From UBA974 sp002292405 (GTDB taxonomy: Bacteria; Bacteroidota; Bacteroidia; Flavobacteriales_D; Sanyastnellaceae): a stretch of DNA of 64,000 nucleotides. Location of the stretch: assembly GCA_943842425.1 (NCBI GenBank), contig CALTBR010000003.1, positions 186,001-250,000 of the forward strand, in the 5' to 3' direction. Below the pieces are notes generated by a model. The model did no database searches. It saw nothing but the letters and a program-made list of their open reading frames with translations, and had not been told where the DNA came from. This document shows positions 44,122 through 53,512 of the stretch, piece by piece; the stretch's first letter is position 1, and each line of letters opens with the position of its first letter. A program made the translations under genes and the position numbers.

Positions 44122-45108
44122 TTACTCCCCTTCTTTATTCTCTTCAGCAGCCGGAGCCTCTTCAGTAGCCGGAGCCTCTTCAGCAGCCGGAGCTTCTTCA
44201 GCAGCCGGAGCCTCTTCAGCAGCCGGAGCCTCTTCAGCAGCCGGAGCCTCTTCAGCAGCCGGAGCCTCTTCAGCAGCCGGAGCCTCTTCAGCAGCCGGAG
44301 CTTCTTCAGCAGCCGGAGCCTCTTCAGCAGCCGGAGCCTCTTCAGCAGCCGGAGCCTCTTCAGCAGCCGGAGCCTCTTCAGCAGCCGGAGCCTCTTCGAG
44401 CAGCCGGAGCCTCTTCAGCAGCCGGAGCCTCTTCAGCAGCCGGAGCCTCTTCAGCAGCCGGAGCCTCTTCAGCAGCCGGAGCCTCTTCGCAGCCGGAGCC
44501 TCTTCAGCAGCCGGAGCTTCTTCAGCAGCCGGAGCTTCTTCAGCAGCCGGAGCCTCTTCAGCAGCCGGAGCCTCTTCAGTTGCAGGCACTTCCTCAGCGT
44601 TAGCCTCAGCTTCAGCAGCCATTGTTGCTGCGGCAGCGGCAGCAGCCATTTCAGATGCAGCAGATGCTATTGAAACTTTACGTGCTTCGTTTATTTTCTT
44701 TTCAGCAGCTAATGCGTCCGCAGCCTGCTGAGCATCCTTAGATACTATTGCAGCAGATTGTGCATCAACTTTACTTTGCTTTTCGTTGAACCAAGCTTCG
44801 AACTTCTTCGTTGCTTGAGCTTCTGTAAGAGCGCCTTTAGCAACTCCTTTAAGCAGATGAGTGTGGTATATGGCTCCAGTTTGCTTTAAAATAGCACGAG
44901 CAGTATCAGTAGGTTGTGCGCCAACTCCTAACCAGTATAATGCACGATCATGTTGGATCTCAATGGTAGCAGGGTTAGTGTTGGGGTTGTAAGTACCGAT
45001 TTTCTCGATAAAGCGACCGTCTCTTTTAGCACGAGCGTCAGCAGCAACCATGTGGTAGAAGGGTTTTCCTTTCTTACCGTGTCTTTGAAGGCGTAGTTTT
45101 GTAGCCAT
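44122..45108 (-). CDS. rpsP: 30S ribosomal protein S16 with long repeat-rich C-terminal tail
   Basis: 328 residues; the S16 core is only the first ~80 (ATKLRLQRHGKKGKPFYHMV, AADARAKRDGRFIEKIGTYN, YWLGVGAQPTDTARAIL). It is followed by an Ala-rich helical stretch (about 85-175) and about 24 copies of a six-residue unit EEAPAA encoded by an 18-bp DNA repeat. Within the tail, residues about 207-237 are read in a different frame as KRLRLL repeats, because a 1-bp deletion near 44488 is compensated by a 1-bp insertion at 44398. Extended acidic/Ala-rich S16 tails occur in Bacteroidota; this length and the frame-shifted basic block are unusual. The tail is unlikely to fold into the ribosome. Confidence 0.93.
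   Translation of the reverse strand: MATKLRLQRHGKKGKPFYHMVAADARAKRDGRFIEKIGTYNPNTNPATIEIQHDRALYWLGVGAQPTDTARAILKQTGAIYHTHLLKGVAKGALTEAQATKKFEAWFNEKQSKVDAQSAAIVSKDAQQAADALAAEKKINEARKVSIASAASEMAAAAAAATMAAEAEANAEEVPATEEAPAAEEAPAAEEAPAAEEAPAAEEAPAAKRLRLLKRLRLLKRLRLLKRLRLLKRLRLLEEAPAAEEAPAAEEAPAAEEAPAAEEAPAAEEAPAAEEAPAAEEAPAAEEAPAAEEAPAAEEAPAAEEAPAAEEAPATEEAPAAEENKEGE
44142..44581 (-). repeat. tandem array of an 18-bp unit in rpsP
   Basis: On the plus strand the unit reads AGCAGCCGGAGCCTCTTC and recurs without spacers about 24 times. Variants are few: some copies have CTTCTTC in place of CCTCTTC and one has AGTAGCC. An extra G at 44398 and a missing A between 44488 and 44489 are the only length changes I see; they cancel out. 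Confidence 0.93.
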
Positions 45109-45245
45109 AGTGGAAGAACTTTTTATAAGGGTCCTAAACCCAGTTGTTAATCAAAAATAGGAGTGCAAAAGTAGTTTAAAACTTACAGTTGTGCAACGGT
45201 GAAATGAAAATTATTATTTACTCTTATTTGTCGCGATTGTTCCTC

Positions 45246-47393
45246 TCAACAATCACTGCCAAATAAACTTAACCACGCAAGTAAATCTCCTACCGTTGTG
45301 CTGTTATTCCCATCTAAGTCCACTTCACATTCTAGTGTGCATCCAATGTTTGCGAGTATAATAGTCAAATCACTAACCCCTATGCTTCCATTGTTATCAT
45401 AGTCCCCAGGACATGTTGAGCAAACATCAGAATTCATCATAGCTAAAATCAATTCAATATCTGTCCCCCATATTGCGTTAGGCACTTCGGATGAGTAATA
45501 CCCATTAGAATCTACAATTATACCATTCCACTCTAGAGGAGACAAAGGACAAACCACAATTTCTTCAGCTTCTATCTCCAACACGAATAACCCATTTATT
45601 ATATCTGAGATTAGAATCCGTCCGGAGGGTAGGGCAGAGTGGACGCCCCAAGCTCCTGCAAATCCTGCGTGGGAGTTTTCTATATATGTATCAAACCAAG
45701 CTATTCTTTTTGGATCCTCAGGCGTGCTCACATCGAAAACTTGCAATCCATCGTGATAGTAAGAAACAAAAACCAATCCATCTCGCATCATCATGTTGTG
45801 CGGTATAGATAAAGGATCCACTTCTGAACTTAATATAGAAACAACTTGGAGATCACTCAAATCTGAAGTATCGATGACTTTAAGTGGCGATCCGTGAGTT
45901 TCATCAGCAAGTATATAAACATTGTCCTCAGGAATCCACCAACCACTGTGATTCCCGCCTTGATAAGGGTAATCATCAAGGTTTCCAATGACCGAAGGTG
46001 TTTCGTCTATATGCATAACATAGAGTCCCGCTCCACCAGAGTTGATCCAAGCCGTATCGTTCTCAACATAAATGTCGTGACAATAATTTACCCATGGAGT
46101 AAGGTCCGTAAATTCAACGGGTGAGTTTGGCGTAGAAACATCGAGGACTTTAACTGAAGAATTGTTTCCTACACTTGAGGTGCTGCATAAGTAAAGCAAA
46201 TCGCTGTCATTATCTACAAACACATTGTGGGCGGTAATACAAAACTCGTTAGAATCGTAAACCGTTGTAATGGTCGCAGGTAAATCACTCAAGTCAAAAA
46301 TCTGAAGGCTGCTAGACCCTTGATCACAAACAGCAAATAGCAAGGTTCCATCTATGTGGTAATCTCGATGTGTTACAAACGAACCTCCATCTGCTCCAGG
46401 TAAAAACGCTACCTCTATAGCCTCTCCATCATCAGAAGAAATATCTATAATATGTGTGCCAAGTGTTGATGCTATAACAGCATATTCAATACCGCCTACT
46501 TCTAATCCTTCAACATCGTTATAAGCCCCGCCAAATCCGTTGTTAGGTAAAGATGAGTCTGTCCAGTTGCTTACAAGAGTTACATTATCGCTTCTTCGCA
46601 TACAGCTTCCATCGTCAACGTTAGCGGATGAATTGTAGTTAAACGCTTCGATGTTCATACACCCAGCGACTGGGCATCCCTCAATTAGAGGCAGTGGAAA
46701 CGAGAAGAAATCTCCAGGGGTAGAAGGGACCAAACCAGAACCAACGATAACCCCAGATGAATCTTCTATCGTAAGTTCTGCTCCTTGCCAACCATCACCA
46801 TACGAGTCATATAGAAGCACTGTATAGCAGTCAGGGGTCAGGCAAAAGCTCTCATAAGATTCTACCCCAGTGATGTATTCACCGAAGTTCCCATATGGGC
46901 CAGCAACTTGGGTGCCTTCAGAATCCACGATTTCCCATGACAATTCTTCCCCATACAAATCCGCACTTATCGTAGCATAATAGGGGTCTCCTGTTCCGGC
47001 CACGCATTCTACAATCCCGCAACTGGAATCATTGGGTAAATCTATGATCGCAGATGACCCAACTACGGTCCCTGAAATGCTCTCTAACAAGTTGAATGTA
47101 ATGCTCCCACCTTGCCAACCATCTCCGTAAGAGTCTACTAACAAGGCGTAATAGCATCCTTGTTCAAGGCAGAAAGCTTGGAAATAGGTGGAGTTGTCTT
47201 CAAAACCAGAAAAAGGTCCTGCGATTAATTCGTCACTGTCATTATAGATGCTCCATGAGATTTCTTCAGCCCAAATTCCGGTAGTAAGTTCTGCAATAAT
47301 CTCAACATTTGGAAAGTCGCATAATTGTTGAGAAAATACATCTAGCTGAAAACCAGCGAAAAATATCATTGTCAAGACAAACAACTTTTTCAT
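45246..47393 (-). CDS. secreted LVIVD-repeat (choice-of-anchor B) protein with dockerin-like C-terminus
   Basis: 715 residues with a signal peptide ending at FSQ. The first ~240 residues contain two copies of a beta-rich module with the phrase YGDGWQG. A short Cys-containing segment (EAFNYNSSANVDDGSC) follows. Residues about 270-610 form a propeller-like LVIVD repeat region (LQIFDLSDLPAT, VKVLDVSTPNSP, LQVFDVSTPEDP), the signature of choice-of-anchor B proteins. The C-terminus has two dockerin/EF-hand-like motifs (YDNNGSIGVSDLT and LDGNNSTTVGDLL). No type A T9SS tail is seen. Function unknown; extracellular, possibly calcium-binding. It is divergent from dnaE. Confidence 0.8.
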   Translation of the reverse strand: MKKLFVLTMIFFAGFQLDVFSQQLCDFPNVEIIAELTTGIWAEEISWSIYNDSDELIAGPFSGFEDNSTYFQAFCLEQGCYYALLVDSYGDGWQGGSITFNLLESISGTVVGSSAIIDLPNDSSCGIVECVAGTGDPYYATISADLYGEELSWEIVDSEGTQVAGPYGNFGEYITGVESYESFCLTPDCYTVLLYDSYGDGWQGAELTIEDSSGVIVGSGLVPSTPGDFFSFPLPLIEGCPVAGCMNIEAFNYNSSANVDDGSCMRRSDNVTLVSNWTDSSLPNNGFGGAYNDVEGLEVGGIEYAVIASTLGTHIIDISSDDGEAIEVAFLPGADGGSFVTHRDYHIDGTLLFAVCDQGSSSLQIFDLSDLPATITTVYDSNEFCITAHNVFVDNDSDLLYLCSTSSVGNNSSVKVLDVSTPNSPVEFTDLTPWVNYCHDIYVENDTAWINSGGAGLYVMHIDETPSVIGNLDDYPYQGGNHSGWWIPEDNVYILADETHGSPLKVIDTSDLSDLQVVSILSSEVDPLSIPHNMMMRDGLVFVSYYHDGLQVFDVSTPEDPKRIAWFDTYIENSHAGFAGAWGVHSALPSGRILISDIINGLFVLEIEAEEIVVCPLSPLEWNGIIVDSNGYYSSEVPNAIWGTDIELILAMMNSDVCSTCPGDYDNNGSIGVSDLTIILANIGCTLECEVDLDGNNSTTVGDLLAWLSLFGSDC

Positions 47394-47474
47394 TTCTTAA
47401 AGATATGGATAATATGTTTAAAACATGAAGCCATATTTTTGGTCATTTTGCTAGATTATAAGTACGTTAGAGCG

Positions 47475-50400
47475 ATGTTTTTAATCTACGATACAGAGAC
47501 GACAGGATTGCCTAAGAATTGGAATGCACCCTTGACGGATTCCGAAAATTGGCCGAGGATAGTTCAGTTGGCCTGGCAACTACATGACGAGAATGGTACA
47601 CTGCTCTCAAGGGGGAACAGTATCGTTAAGCCGGATGGTTTTACGATTCCATTCCAGAGCATGAAGGTCCACGGGATCACCACTGAGATAGCACAGGCAG
47701 AGGGGATGCCATTGGCAGAAGTCATAGAGGAATTTAACAAGGATCTTTTAAGAGCGACTTATGTGATGGGGCACAACATCGAGTTTGATGTAAGTGTTTT
47801 AGGCGCTGAGCTTCATAGGTTAGGTCAGGAGTTCGAGCCACTAACGAAAAAACCATCGATATGTTCTAAAGACGAGACTACAGAGTTTTGTGCTATTCCT
47901 GGAGGTCGAGGAGGTGGATTTAAATGGCCTACCCTTATGGAACTTCATACGAAGTTGTTTAAAAAGGGGGTTGCGGATGCGCACGATGCGGCGTACGATG
48001 TGGATGCTACGGCAAAGTGTTTTTTCGAGCTTTGTAAACTTGGAGTCATAGGTAGACCGGAGATTAAAGATCGTTCTAAGATTGCGTACGAAGCGCCTAA
48101 GCTTGAGAAGGCTAATTTTGCGAAGGCTTCGAAGTTGGAAGAGAAGAAGGAGACTTCAGAAAAGCCAGCGATAAAGGTTGCTTCTACAAAGGCAAATAAA
48201 GCTTCTTTGGCGGAGCTCAAAGGCGTTCAGTTTACACACCTTCACGCGCATTCCCAGTTTACGATATTACAGGCAGTAAGTTCAGTTGAGGAGTTAGTGG
48301 AGACGGCTGTGACTGCTGGAATGCCGGCAGTAGCTCTCACAGATTCAGGCAATATGATGGGAGCTTTCCTTCTTGTGAGGGCAGCAAATAAAGCTGGGCT
48401 TACGCCTATTGTGGGATTGGAGTTAAATGTCTGTGAGGATATGTCAGATAGGACGCATAGAGACAATGGGTTTCCAACGGTGTTTCTCGCTAAGAATAAA
48501 AAAGGGTATCACAATCTTGTGAAACTTTCGTCGAAGGCATATGTAGATGGATTTTATTATACTCAGAGGGTAGACAGGAAATTAGTGGAGCAGTATAAAG
48601 ACGATTTAGTGGTATTAACAGGTGGGATTTTCGGTGAGGTGCCATCGCTGGTTTTAAATGTTGGGGAGAAGCAGGCTGAAGAGTCGTTTTTATATTGGAA
48701 GAACTTGATGGGAGACGATTTCTATGCCGAGTTGAACAGACACGGAATAGAAGAAGAGGAGGTGGTTAATGACTTCCTTTTGAAGATGTGTGATAAACAC
48801 TCTGTAAAGTATGTAGCTGCGAATAACTCCTTCTACACCAGACCTGATCAAAGCAAGGCCCAAGACATACTCCTTTGTGTAGGTGCTGCAAAGAATGTTT
48901 CGCAGCCAAAGGTGTATTTGGGTAAAATGGGAAGAGAGTACCGTTTTGGTCTACCCAACAATGAATTTTATTACAAGTCGCCTGATGAAATGAAGGCGTT
49001 ATTTGCTGACTTGCCTTCTGCGATTATAAATGTGGAGACGTTGGTTAAACAGTTTGAGAGATATGATTTAGCAAGAGAGACTTTACTGCCTGAGTTCGAT
49101 ATCCCGGCGGAATTTGTGTCATCTGAGGATCTTAAAGATGGAGGGAAACGTGGAGAGAATGCTTATCTAAGACATTTGGCATATGAAGGGGCTCAAAGGC
49201 ATTGGGGAGAAGATCTGCCTGAGGATCATAGAGAGCGCATAGATTTCGAGCTTATGATTATCGAGAAGACAGGATATCCTGGGTATTTTTTGATTTGTGC
49301 GGACTTTATCCAGGCGGCCCGAGATATGGGAGTTAGCGTGGGACCTGGAAGGGGTTCTGCTGCGGGTTCAGCGGTATCTTACTGCACGGGTATAACGAAC
49401 ATAGATCCCATAAAATACGATCTGCTTTTTGAGAGATTTCTTAATCCAGATCGCGTAAGTATGCCTGATATCGATATCGATTTCGACGATGAAGGAAGGG
49501 GGCGCGTGATAGAATATGTAATCAATAAATATGGTTCTAATCAGGTAGCCCAAATTATAACATACGGTTCTATGGCCGCTAAGTCTGCATTAAGAGATAC
49601 CGCCCGAGTTTTAGAGTTGCCGCTACAAGATGCAGATCGAATTTCCAAGCTTATTCCGGATTTGTCCCTCGCAAAGATATTCTCTCTTGACGATAAGGAA
49701 ATTAAGGATAAACTCAATGGTTCACAAGGTCTTGAGATGGTGAATCAACTCAAGAAGATCGCTGCAAAACCAGGCCTAGAGGGGCACACCTTAAATACCG
49801 CTCGTTTAATTGAAGGATCTCTTCGTAACACTGGGATTCACGCCTGCGGAATCATCATAACTCCAACGGATATTACTGATTATGTTCCTGTGGCTGTGGC
49901 CAAAGACAGCTCTATGGTTTGTACACAGTTCGATAACAACGTAGCTGAGGATGCAGGACTTTTAAAGATGGATTTCTTAGGCCTGAGGACTTTGACCATC
50001 ATTAAGGACGCCGTGTCAAATGTTAAGGCAAGAAGTGGGGTGGAGTTAGATCCTGAATCTTTCCCTTTAGATGATAAGAAGACGTACGAGCTCTTTCAAA
50101 AAGGTCATACGGTTGCGATTTTTCAGTACGAGTCAGCTGGTATGGCGAAAAACCTTAAGGAACTTAAGCCCACTGAGTTTGGTGATCTTATTGCGATGAA
50201 TGCGCTTTATAGACCGGGCCCGATGGAGTATATCCCATCGTTTATTAAAAGGAAGCACGGATTAGAACCCATCGTTTACGACATTGATGTCACAGAGGAA
50301 TACCTAAAGGAAACCTACGGGATTACAGTCTATCAGGAGCAGGTCATGTTGCTTTCTCAAAAGCTTGCGGGATTCACGAAGGGTGAAGCGGATACACTGC

Positions 50401-51851
50401 GTAAAGCGATGGGTAAGAAGAAAAAGGATCTGATCGAAACGATGAAGCCTAAGTTCCTCGATCAGGGGGAGGGAAACGGACACAATAGAGAGAAATTAAT
50501 GAAGATTTGGACTGATTGGGAGGCGTTCGCTTCCTACGCGTTCAATAAGTCTCACTCTACCTGTTATGCCTGGATCGCATACCAAACGGCTTTCCTCAAA
50601 GCGAACTATCCCGCCGAGTTTATGGCAGCCGTCCTCTCAAACAACATGAACGACATCAAGAAAACGACGATGTTTATGGATGAGGCGCGTAGAATGGGCA
50701 TTGACGTTTTAGGCCCGGATGTAAACGAGTCTAGATTCAAGTTCGCTGTCAACGAAGCTGGGGCTATACGTTTCGGAATGGGGGCAATACGTGGAGTGGG
50801 AGAGGGTGCCGTGATCACGATCATAAAAAACAGGTTAGATTTAGATTCTAAGACTGGAGTGGAAAAGCTCAATCGATATACGTCGATTTTCGATTTTGCA
50901 AAAAGAGTAAACCTCAAGGATTGTAACAAAAGAGTGTTCGAGGCTCTAGCTGTGGGGGGTGGATTCGATGAGTTTAAAACGTTGGCAGGGAATGAGATCT
51001 ATAGGTCTCAGTATTTCGCTTTAGATGCTAAAGATCGAACCCTGATTGAGCTAGCCATAAAGTATGGTCAGGCGCTACAGGCGAGTGCAGATTCTGCCCA
51101 AGTAAGCATGTTCGGCGGGGAGGACCAAGCGGAAATTCCCGAGCCATCGATACCAGAATGTGAGCCGTGGGCGAACATGGATCAACTGAATCGTGAACGT
51201 GACGTAGTAGGAGTATACATAAGTGGTCATCCTTTAGATGTGTTCAAGTTCGAGATGGATTACCTCACCACAAAAGGAGGTCTTGAAATTCTCGACAATA
51301 TGGATCAACTTAGAGGGAGGAAGATGAATTTTGGCGGGTTGGTCTCAAAAGTAGAACATCGTATTAGTAAAAGCGGAAGGCCATGGGGCAAGTTCTCTCT
51401 AGAGGATTACCACGGCTTTCAAGATTTCACTCTGTTCGGAGAGGATTATATTAACCTGAAGGATTATCTTGTCGAGGGTTGGATGGTGATGATGACGGGA
51501 TCACCTGTTCGCAAGCGAACTTGGGGAGATATGGTAGGTGATCCTGGGAGTGAATTTAAGATAAACCGATTAGATATGCTTGCGACTTCTCGGGAGAAGC
51601 GCTTAGAGCGGGTGAGGATTAACTTAAACTTGAACGCTCTCACTGCAGATTGGGTAGATGGATTGGAGCTGGCTATAAAAGGATCGATAGGAAAGGTAGG
51701 ACTGACTGTAGATATTTTCGATGGGGATCATAAAATTGAGATGCCTTCTCGAGGAGCAAAGGTTGATGTTACACCGGCTTTCCTGAATGAATTGGACGCT
51801 TTATGTGTTCCAGGGGTAGCGAAATATAGGTTTGATCTAAAGAAAGGTTAA
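47475..51851 (+). CDS. dnaE: DNA polymerase III alpha subunit with fused N-terminal exonuclease
   Basis: 1,458 residues from the ATG at 47475 (MFLIYDTETTGLP); an in-frame start 36 bp upstream adds residues unrelated to the family. Residues about 1-190 are a DnaQ-like DEDDh exonuclease (DTETTG, GHNIEFD, AHDAAYDVDA). A PHP domain follows (about 255-460, HLHAHSQFT), then the polymerase palm with the catalytic aspartates in PDIDIDFDDEGRG, the fingers, helix-hairpin-helix and OB domains (about 1310-1390, FGGLVSKVEHRISKSGRPWG). It is the replicative polymerase. The proofreading activity is built in rather than supplied by a separate epsilon subunit. In the PHP domain, the expected TDHGN reads TDSGN, so a metal ligand is lost. 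Confidence 0.94.
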   Translation: MFLIYDTETTGLPKNWNAPLTDSENWPRIVQLAWQLHDENGTLLSRGNSIVKPDGFTIPFQSMKVHGITTEIAQAEGMPLAEVIEEFNKDLLRATYVMGHNIEFDVSVLGAELHRLGQEFEPLTKKPSICSKDETTEFCAIPGGRGGGFKWPTLMELHTKLFKKGVADAHDAAYDVDATAKCFFELCKLGVIGRPEIKDRSKIAYEAPKLEKANFAKASKLEEKKETSEKPAIKVASTKANKASLAELKGVQFTHLHAHSQFTILQAVSSVEELVETAVTAGMPAVALTDSGNMMGAFLLVRAANKAGLTPIVGLELNVCEDMSDRTHRDNGFPTVFLAKNKKGYHNLVKLSSKAYVDGFYYTQRVDRKLVEQYKDDLVVLTGGIFGEVPSLVLNVGEKQAEESFLYWKNLMGDDFYAELNRHGIEEEEVVNDFLLKMCDKHSVKYVAANNSFYTRPDQSKAQDILLCVGAAKNVSQPKVYLGKMGREYRFGLPNNEFYYKSPDEMKALFADLPSAIINVETLVKQFERYDLARETLLPEFDIPAEFVSSEDLKDGGKRGENAYLRHLAYEGAQRHWGEDLPEDHRERIDFELMIIEKTGYPGYFLICADFIQAARDMGVSVGPGRGSAAGSAVSYCTGITNIDPIKYDLLFERFLNPDRVSMPDIDIDFDDEGRGRVIEYVINKYGSNQVAQIITYGSMAAKSALRDTARVLELPLQDADRISKLIPDLSLAKIFSLDDKEIKDKLNGSQGLEMVNQLKKIAAKPGLEGHTLNTARLIEGSLRNTGIHACGIIITPTDITDYVPVAVAKDSSMVCTQFDNNVAEDAGLLKMDFLGLRTLTIIKDAVSNVKARSGVELDPESFPLDDKKTYELFQKGHTVAIFQYESAGMAKNLKELKPTEFGDLIAMNALYRPGPMEYIPSFIKRKHGLEPIVYDIDVTEEYLKETYGITVYQEQVMLLSQKLAGFTKGEADTLRKAMGKKKKDLIETMKPKFLDQGEGNGHNREKLMKIWTDWEAFASYAFNKSHSTCYAWIAYQTAFLKANYPAEFMAAVLSNNMNDIKKTTMFMDEARRMGIDVLGPDVNESRFKFAVNEAGAIRFGMGAIRGVGEGAVITIIKNRLDLDSKTGVEKLNRYTSIFDFAKRVNLKDCNKRVFEALAVGGGFDEFKTLAGNEIYRSQYFALDAKDRTLIELAIKYGQALQASADSAQVSMFGGEDQAEIPEPSIPECEPWANMDQLNRERDVVGVYISGHPLDVFKFEMDYLTTKGGLEILDNMDQLRGRKMNFGGLVSKVEHRISKSGRPWGKFSLEDYHGFQDFTLFGEDYINLKDYLVEGWMVMMTGSPVRKRTWGDMVGDPGSEFKINRLDMLATSREKRLERVRINLNLNALTADWVDGLELAIKGSIGKVGLTVDIFDGDHKIEMPSRGAKVDVTPAFLNELDALCVPGVAKYRFDLKKG

Positions 51852-51994
51852 TGCTTCGGTAGGTTAAAAAAAAACTTGTTCACGAAAAATATCGAGTATT
51901 AGTGGAAAAATCTTTAGCGAAAAGATTCGTTGAGGTTGCTCAGTTCGCAAAGTACTGATATCTTTACATGACTAATTCATTTAAACATATTGTC

Positions 51995-52312
51995 ATGGCA
52001 GTTGAATTTACAGACAGCAACTTCGAGAAAGTAGCTTTAAAAAGTGGAAAGCCGGTAATGGTTGATTTTTGGGCTGAGTGGTGTGGACCTTGCAGAATTG
52101 TGGGGCCTGTTGTGGAGGAGTTGGCGAACGATTACGATGGTAAAGTTGTCATCGGAAAAGTAAACGTCGATCACAACTCTGAGCTTAGCGCAAAATATGG
52201 AATACGCAACATACCCACTATAATTTTCATCAAAGACGGTGAAGTAGTCGATAAGTCTGTGGGAGCTTCTCCTAAGAACATCCTCGAGGAGAAAATCGAG
52301 GCGATGCTCTAA
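51995..52312 (+). CDS. trxA: thioredoxin
   Basis: 105 residues from the ATG at 51995 (MAVEFTDSNFEKVAL), which matches the usual start; an upstream ATG at 51968 would add nine residues. The redox motif is FWAEWCGPCRIVGP, the cis-proline loop is IRNIPTIIFIKDG, and the length is canonical. Reduces protein disulphides using thioredoxin reductase. It follows dnaE by about 140 bp and is closed by a strong terminator. Confidence 0.95.
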   Translation: MAVEFTDSNFEKVALKSGKPVMVDFWAEWCGPCRIVGPVVEELANDYDGKVVIGKVNVDHNSELSAKYGIRNIPTIIFIKDGEVVDKSVGASPKNILEEKIEAML

Positions 52313-52336
52313 ATAGCGGAATAACTTTTGCGAAAT

Positions 52337-52370
52337 AAAAATCCCTACCTACCTTTAGGTGGGGATTTTT
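52337..52370 (+). terminator. rho-independent terminator after trxA
   Basis: AAAAATCCC pairs with GGGATTTTT, with inner pairs ACCT/AGGT, and ends in a T-run. It sits 25 bp after the trxA stop and before the DUF58 gene. Confidence 0.85.
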
Positions 52371-52394
52371 ATTCTCACTATTTTATACTAAAAG

Positions 52395-53324
52395 ATGGCA
52401 CTCCGACCCACACCTGAAATGCAGCAGCGACTAAGTCGCCTAGAGTTCCTTGCAAAACAGGCCGTGGAAGGATTCATTACGGGACTACATAAAAGTCCAT
52501 TCCATGGATTTAGTGTCGAATTCGCTGAGCATAGGATTTACAACCCTGGCGAATCTACTCGCCACATAGATTGGAAACTATACGCTCGAACAGATCGCAT
52601 GTACGTTAAGCGATACGAAGAGGAAACAAATCTCCGATGCCAAATCGTAATCGATTTCTCATCATCTATGCGCTACCCCTCCGATGTCACTTTAGACTCC
52701 CCAGGGATGAATAAACTCAAGTACTCCGTAGAGTCCGCCGCCGCACTTATCGAGCTCTTCCGCAGACAGCGTGACGCAGTAGGTCTAAGTTTATTCTCTG
52801 ACACATTAGAACTACAAACACCTGCCAGATCTGCCATGTCTCACCATCGCATGCTATACCACAAGCTCGAAGGTGTCATGGATTCTCCAAGCTCCGCTCA
52901 AGAAACCTCTGCAATTTCTTCGATACACCAAATAGCAGAAGCTACTCCGCGTCGCTCCCTGATTATCATATTTAGCGATATGCTAGATAAATCTGAAGAC
53001 CTCGACTCTGTAATTGACGCTTTAAACCACCTGAGACACAATAAGCACGAAGTTATCGTCTTCCACGTCTTAGATAAATCCACAGAAGTGTCTTTCGATT
53101 TCCCAGAACGACCTACTAAGTTTGTCGATTTGGAAACAGGAGCAGAATTAAAGCTTCACCCTTCAGAAGTACGTGAACACTACATATCTCGTATGGCAAC
53201 CCTGCGTAAAGAGCTGTCAGCCAGGTGTGGAGCCCACGGAATAGATTGGATAGATGTCGATATCGCTGAAGGACCAGTCCCAGTCCTAGCTCGATATCTC
53301 ATCAAGAGAAAAAAACTTCTATAA
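52395..53324 (+). CDS. DUF58 protein (vWA-like)
   Basis: 309 residues. The family core FAEHRIYNPGESTRHIDWKL and YARTDRMYVKRYEEET is followed by a vWA-like fold with a metal-site motif DFSSSMRY. DUF58 proteins usually lie next to a MoxR AAA+ ATPase and vWA/BatA membrane proteins and may assist folding or metal insertion. None of those genes is adjacent here, although that region may have been separated by the island downstream. It ends 77 bp before tRNA-Asp. Confidence 0.88.
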   Translation: MALRPTPEMQQRLSRLEFLAKQAVEGFITGLHKSPFHGFSVEFAEHRIYNPGESTRHIDWKLYARTDRMYVKRYEEETNLRCQIVIDFSSSMRYPSDVTLDSPGMNKLKYSVESAAALIELFRRQRDAVGLSLFSDTLELQTPARSAMSHHRMLYHKLEGVMDSPSSAQETSAISSIHQIAEATPRRSLIIIFSDMLDKSEDLDSVIDALNHLRHNKHEVIVFHVLDKSTEVSFDFPERPTKFVDLETGAELKLHPSEVREHYISRMATLRKELSARCGAHGIDWIDVDIAEGPVPVLARYLIKRKKLL

Positions 53325-53401
53325 GTTTACATACATAACGTTGTAGTAAGTAGATGATATTATTATATTTGCGCCTCCCGAAAGGGAACCCAACAAATAC
53401 T

Positions 53402-53475
53402 GGTCTGGTAGTTCAGTTGGTTAGAATACCTGCCTGTCACGCAGGGGGTCGCGAGTTCGAGTCTCGTCCAGACCG
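53402..53475 (+). tRNA. tRNA-Asp (GTC)
   Basis: 74 nt. The acceptor stem GGTCTGG pairs with CCAGACC and the discriminator is G. The anticodon stem CCTGC/GCAGG encloses the loop CTGTCAC with anticodon GTC, which reads Asp codons. The T-arm has GTTCGAGTC. CCA is not encoded. The accessory region begins right after it. Confidence 0.96.
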
Positions 53476-53480
53476 CAAAG

Positions 53481-53512
53481 AGCCTTGGAGAAATCCAGGG
53501 CTTTGTTGTTTT
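53481..53512 (+). terminator. terminator after tRNA-Asp
   Basis: AGCCTTGG pairs with CCAGGGCT (one G-U pair) around the loop AGAAAT, followed by TTTGTTGTTTT. It begins six bases after the tRNA. Confidence 0.75.

Noticed and set aside
44142..44581. CRISPR-like regular repeat
   Set aside because: Units are contiguous with no spacers and are in frame with rpsP; no cas genes are present.
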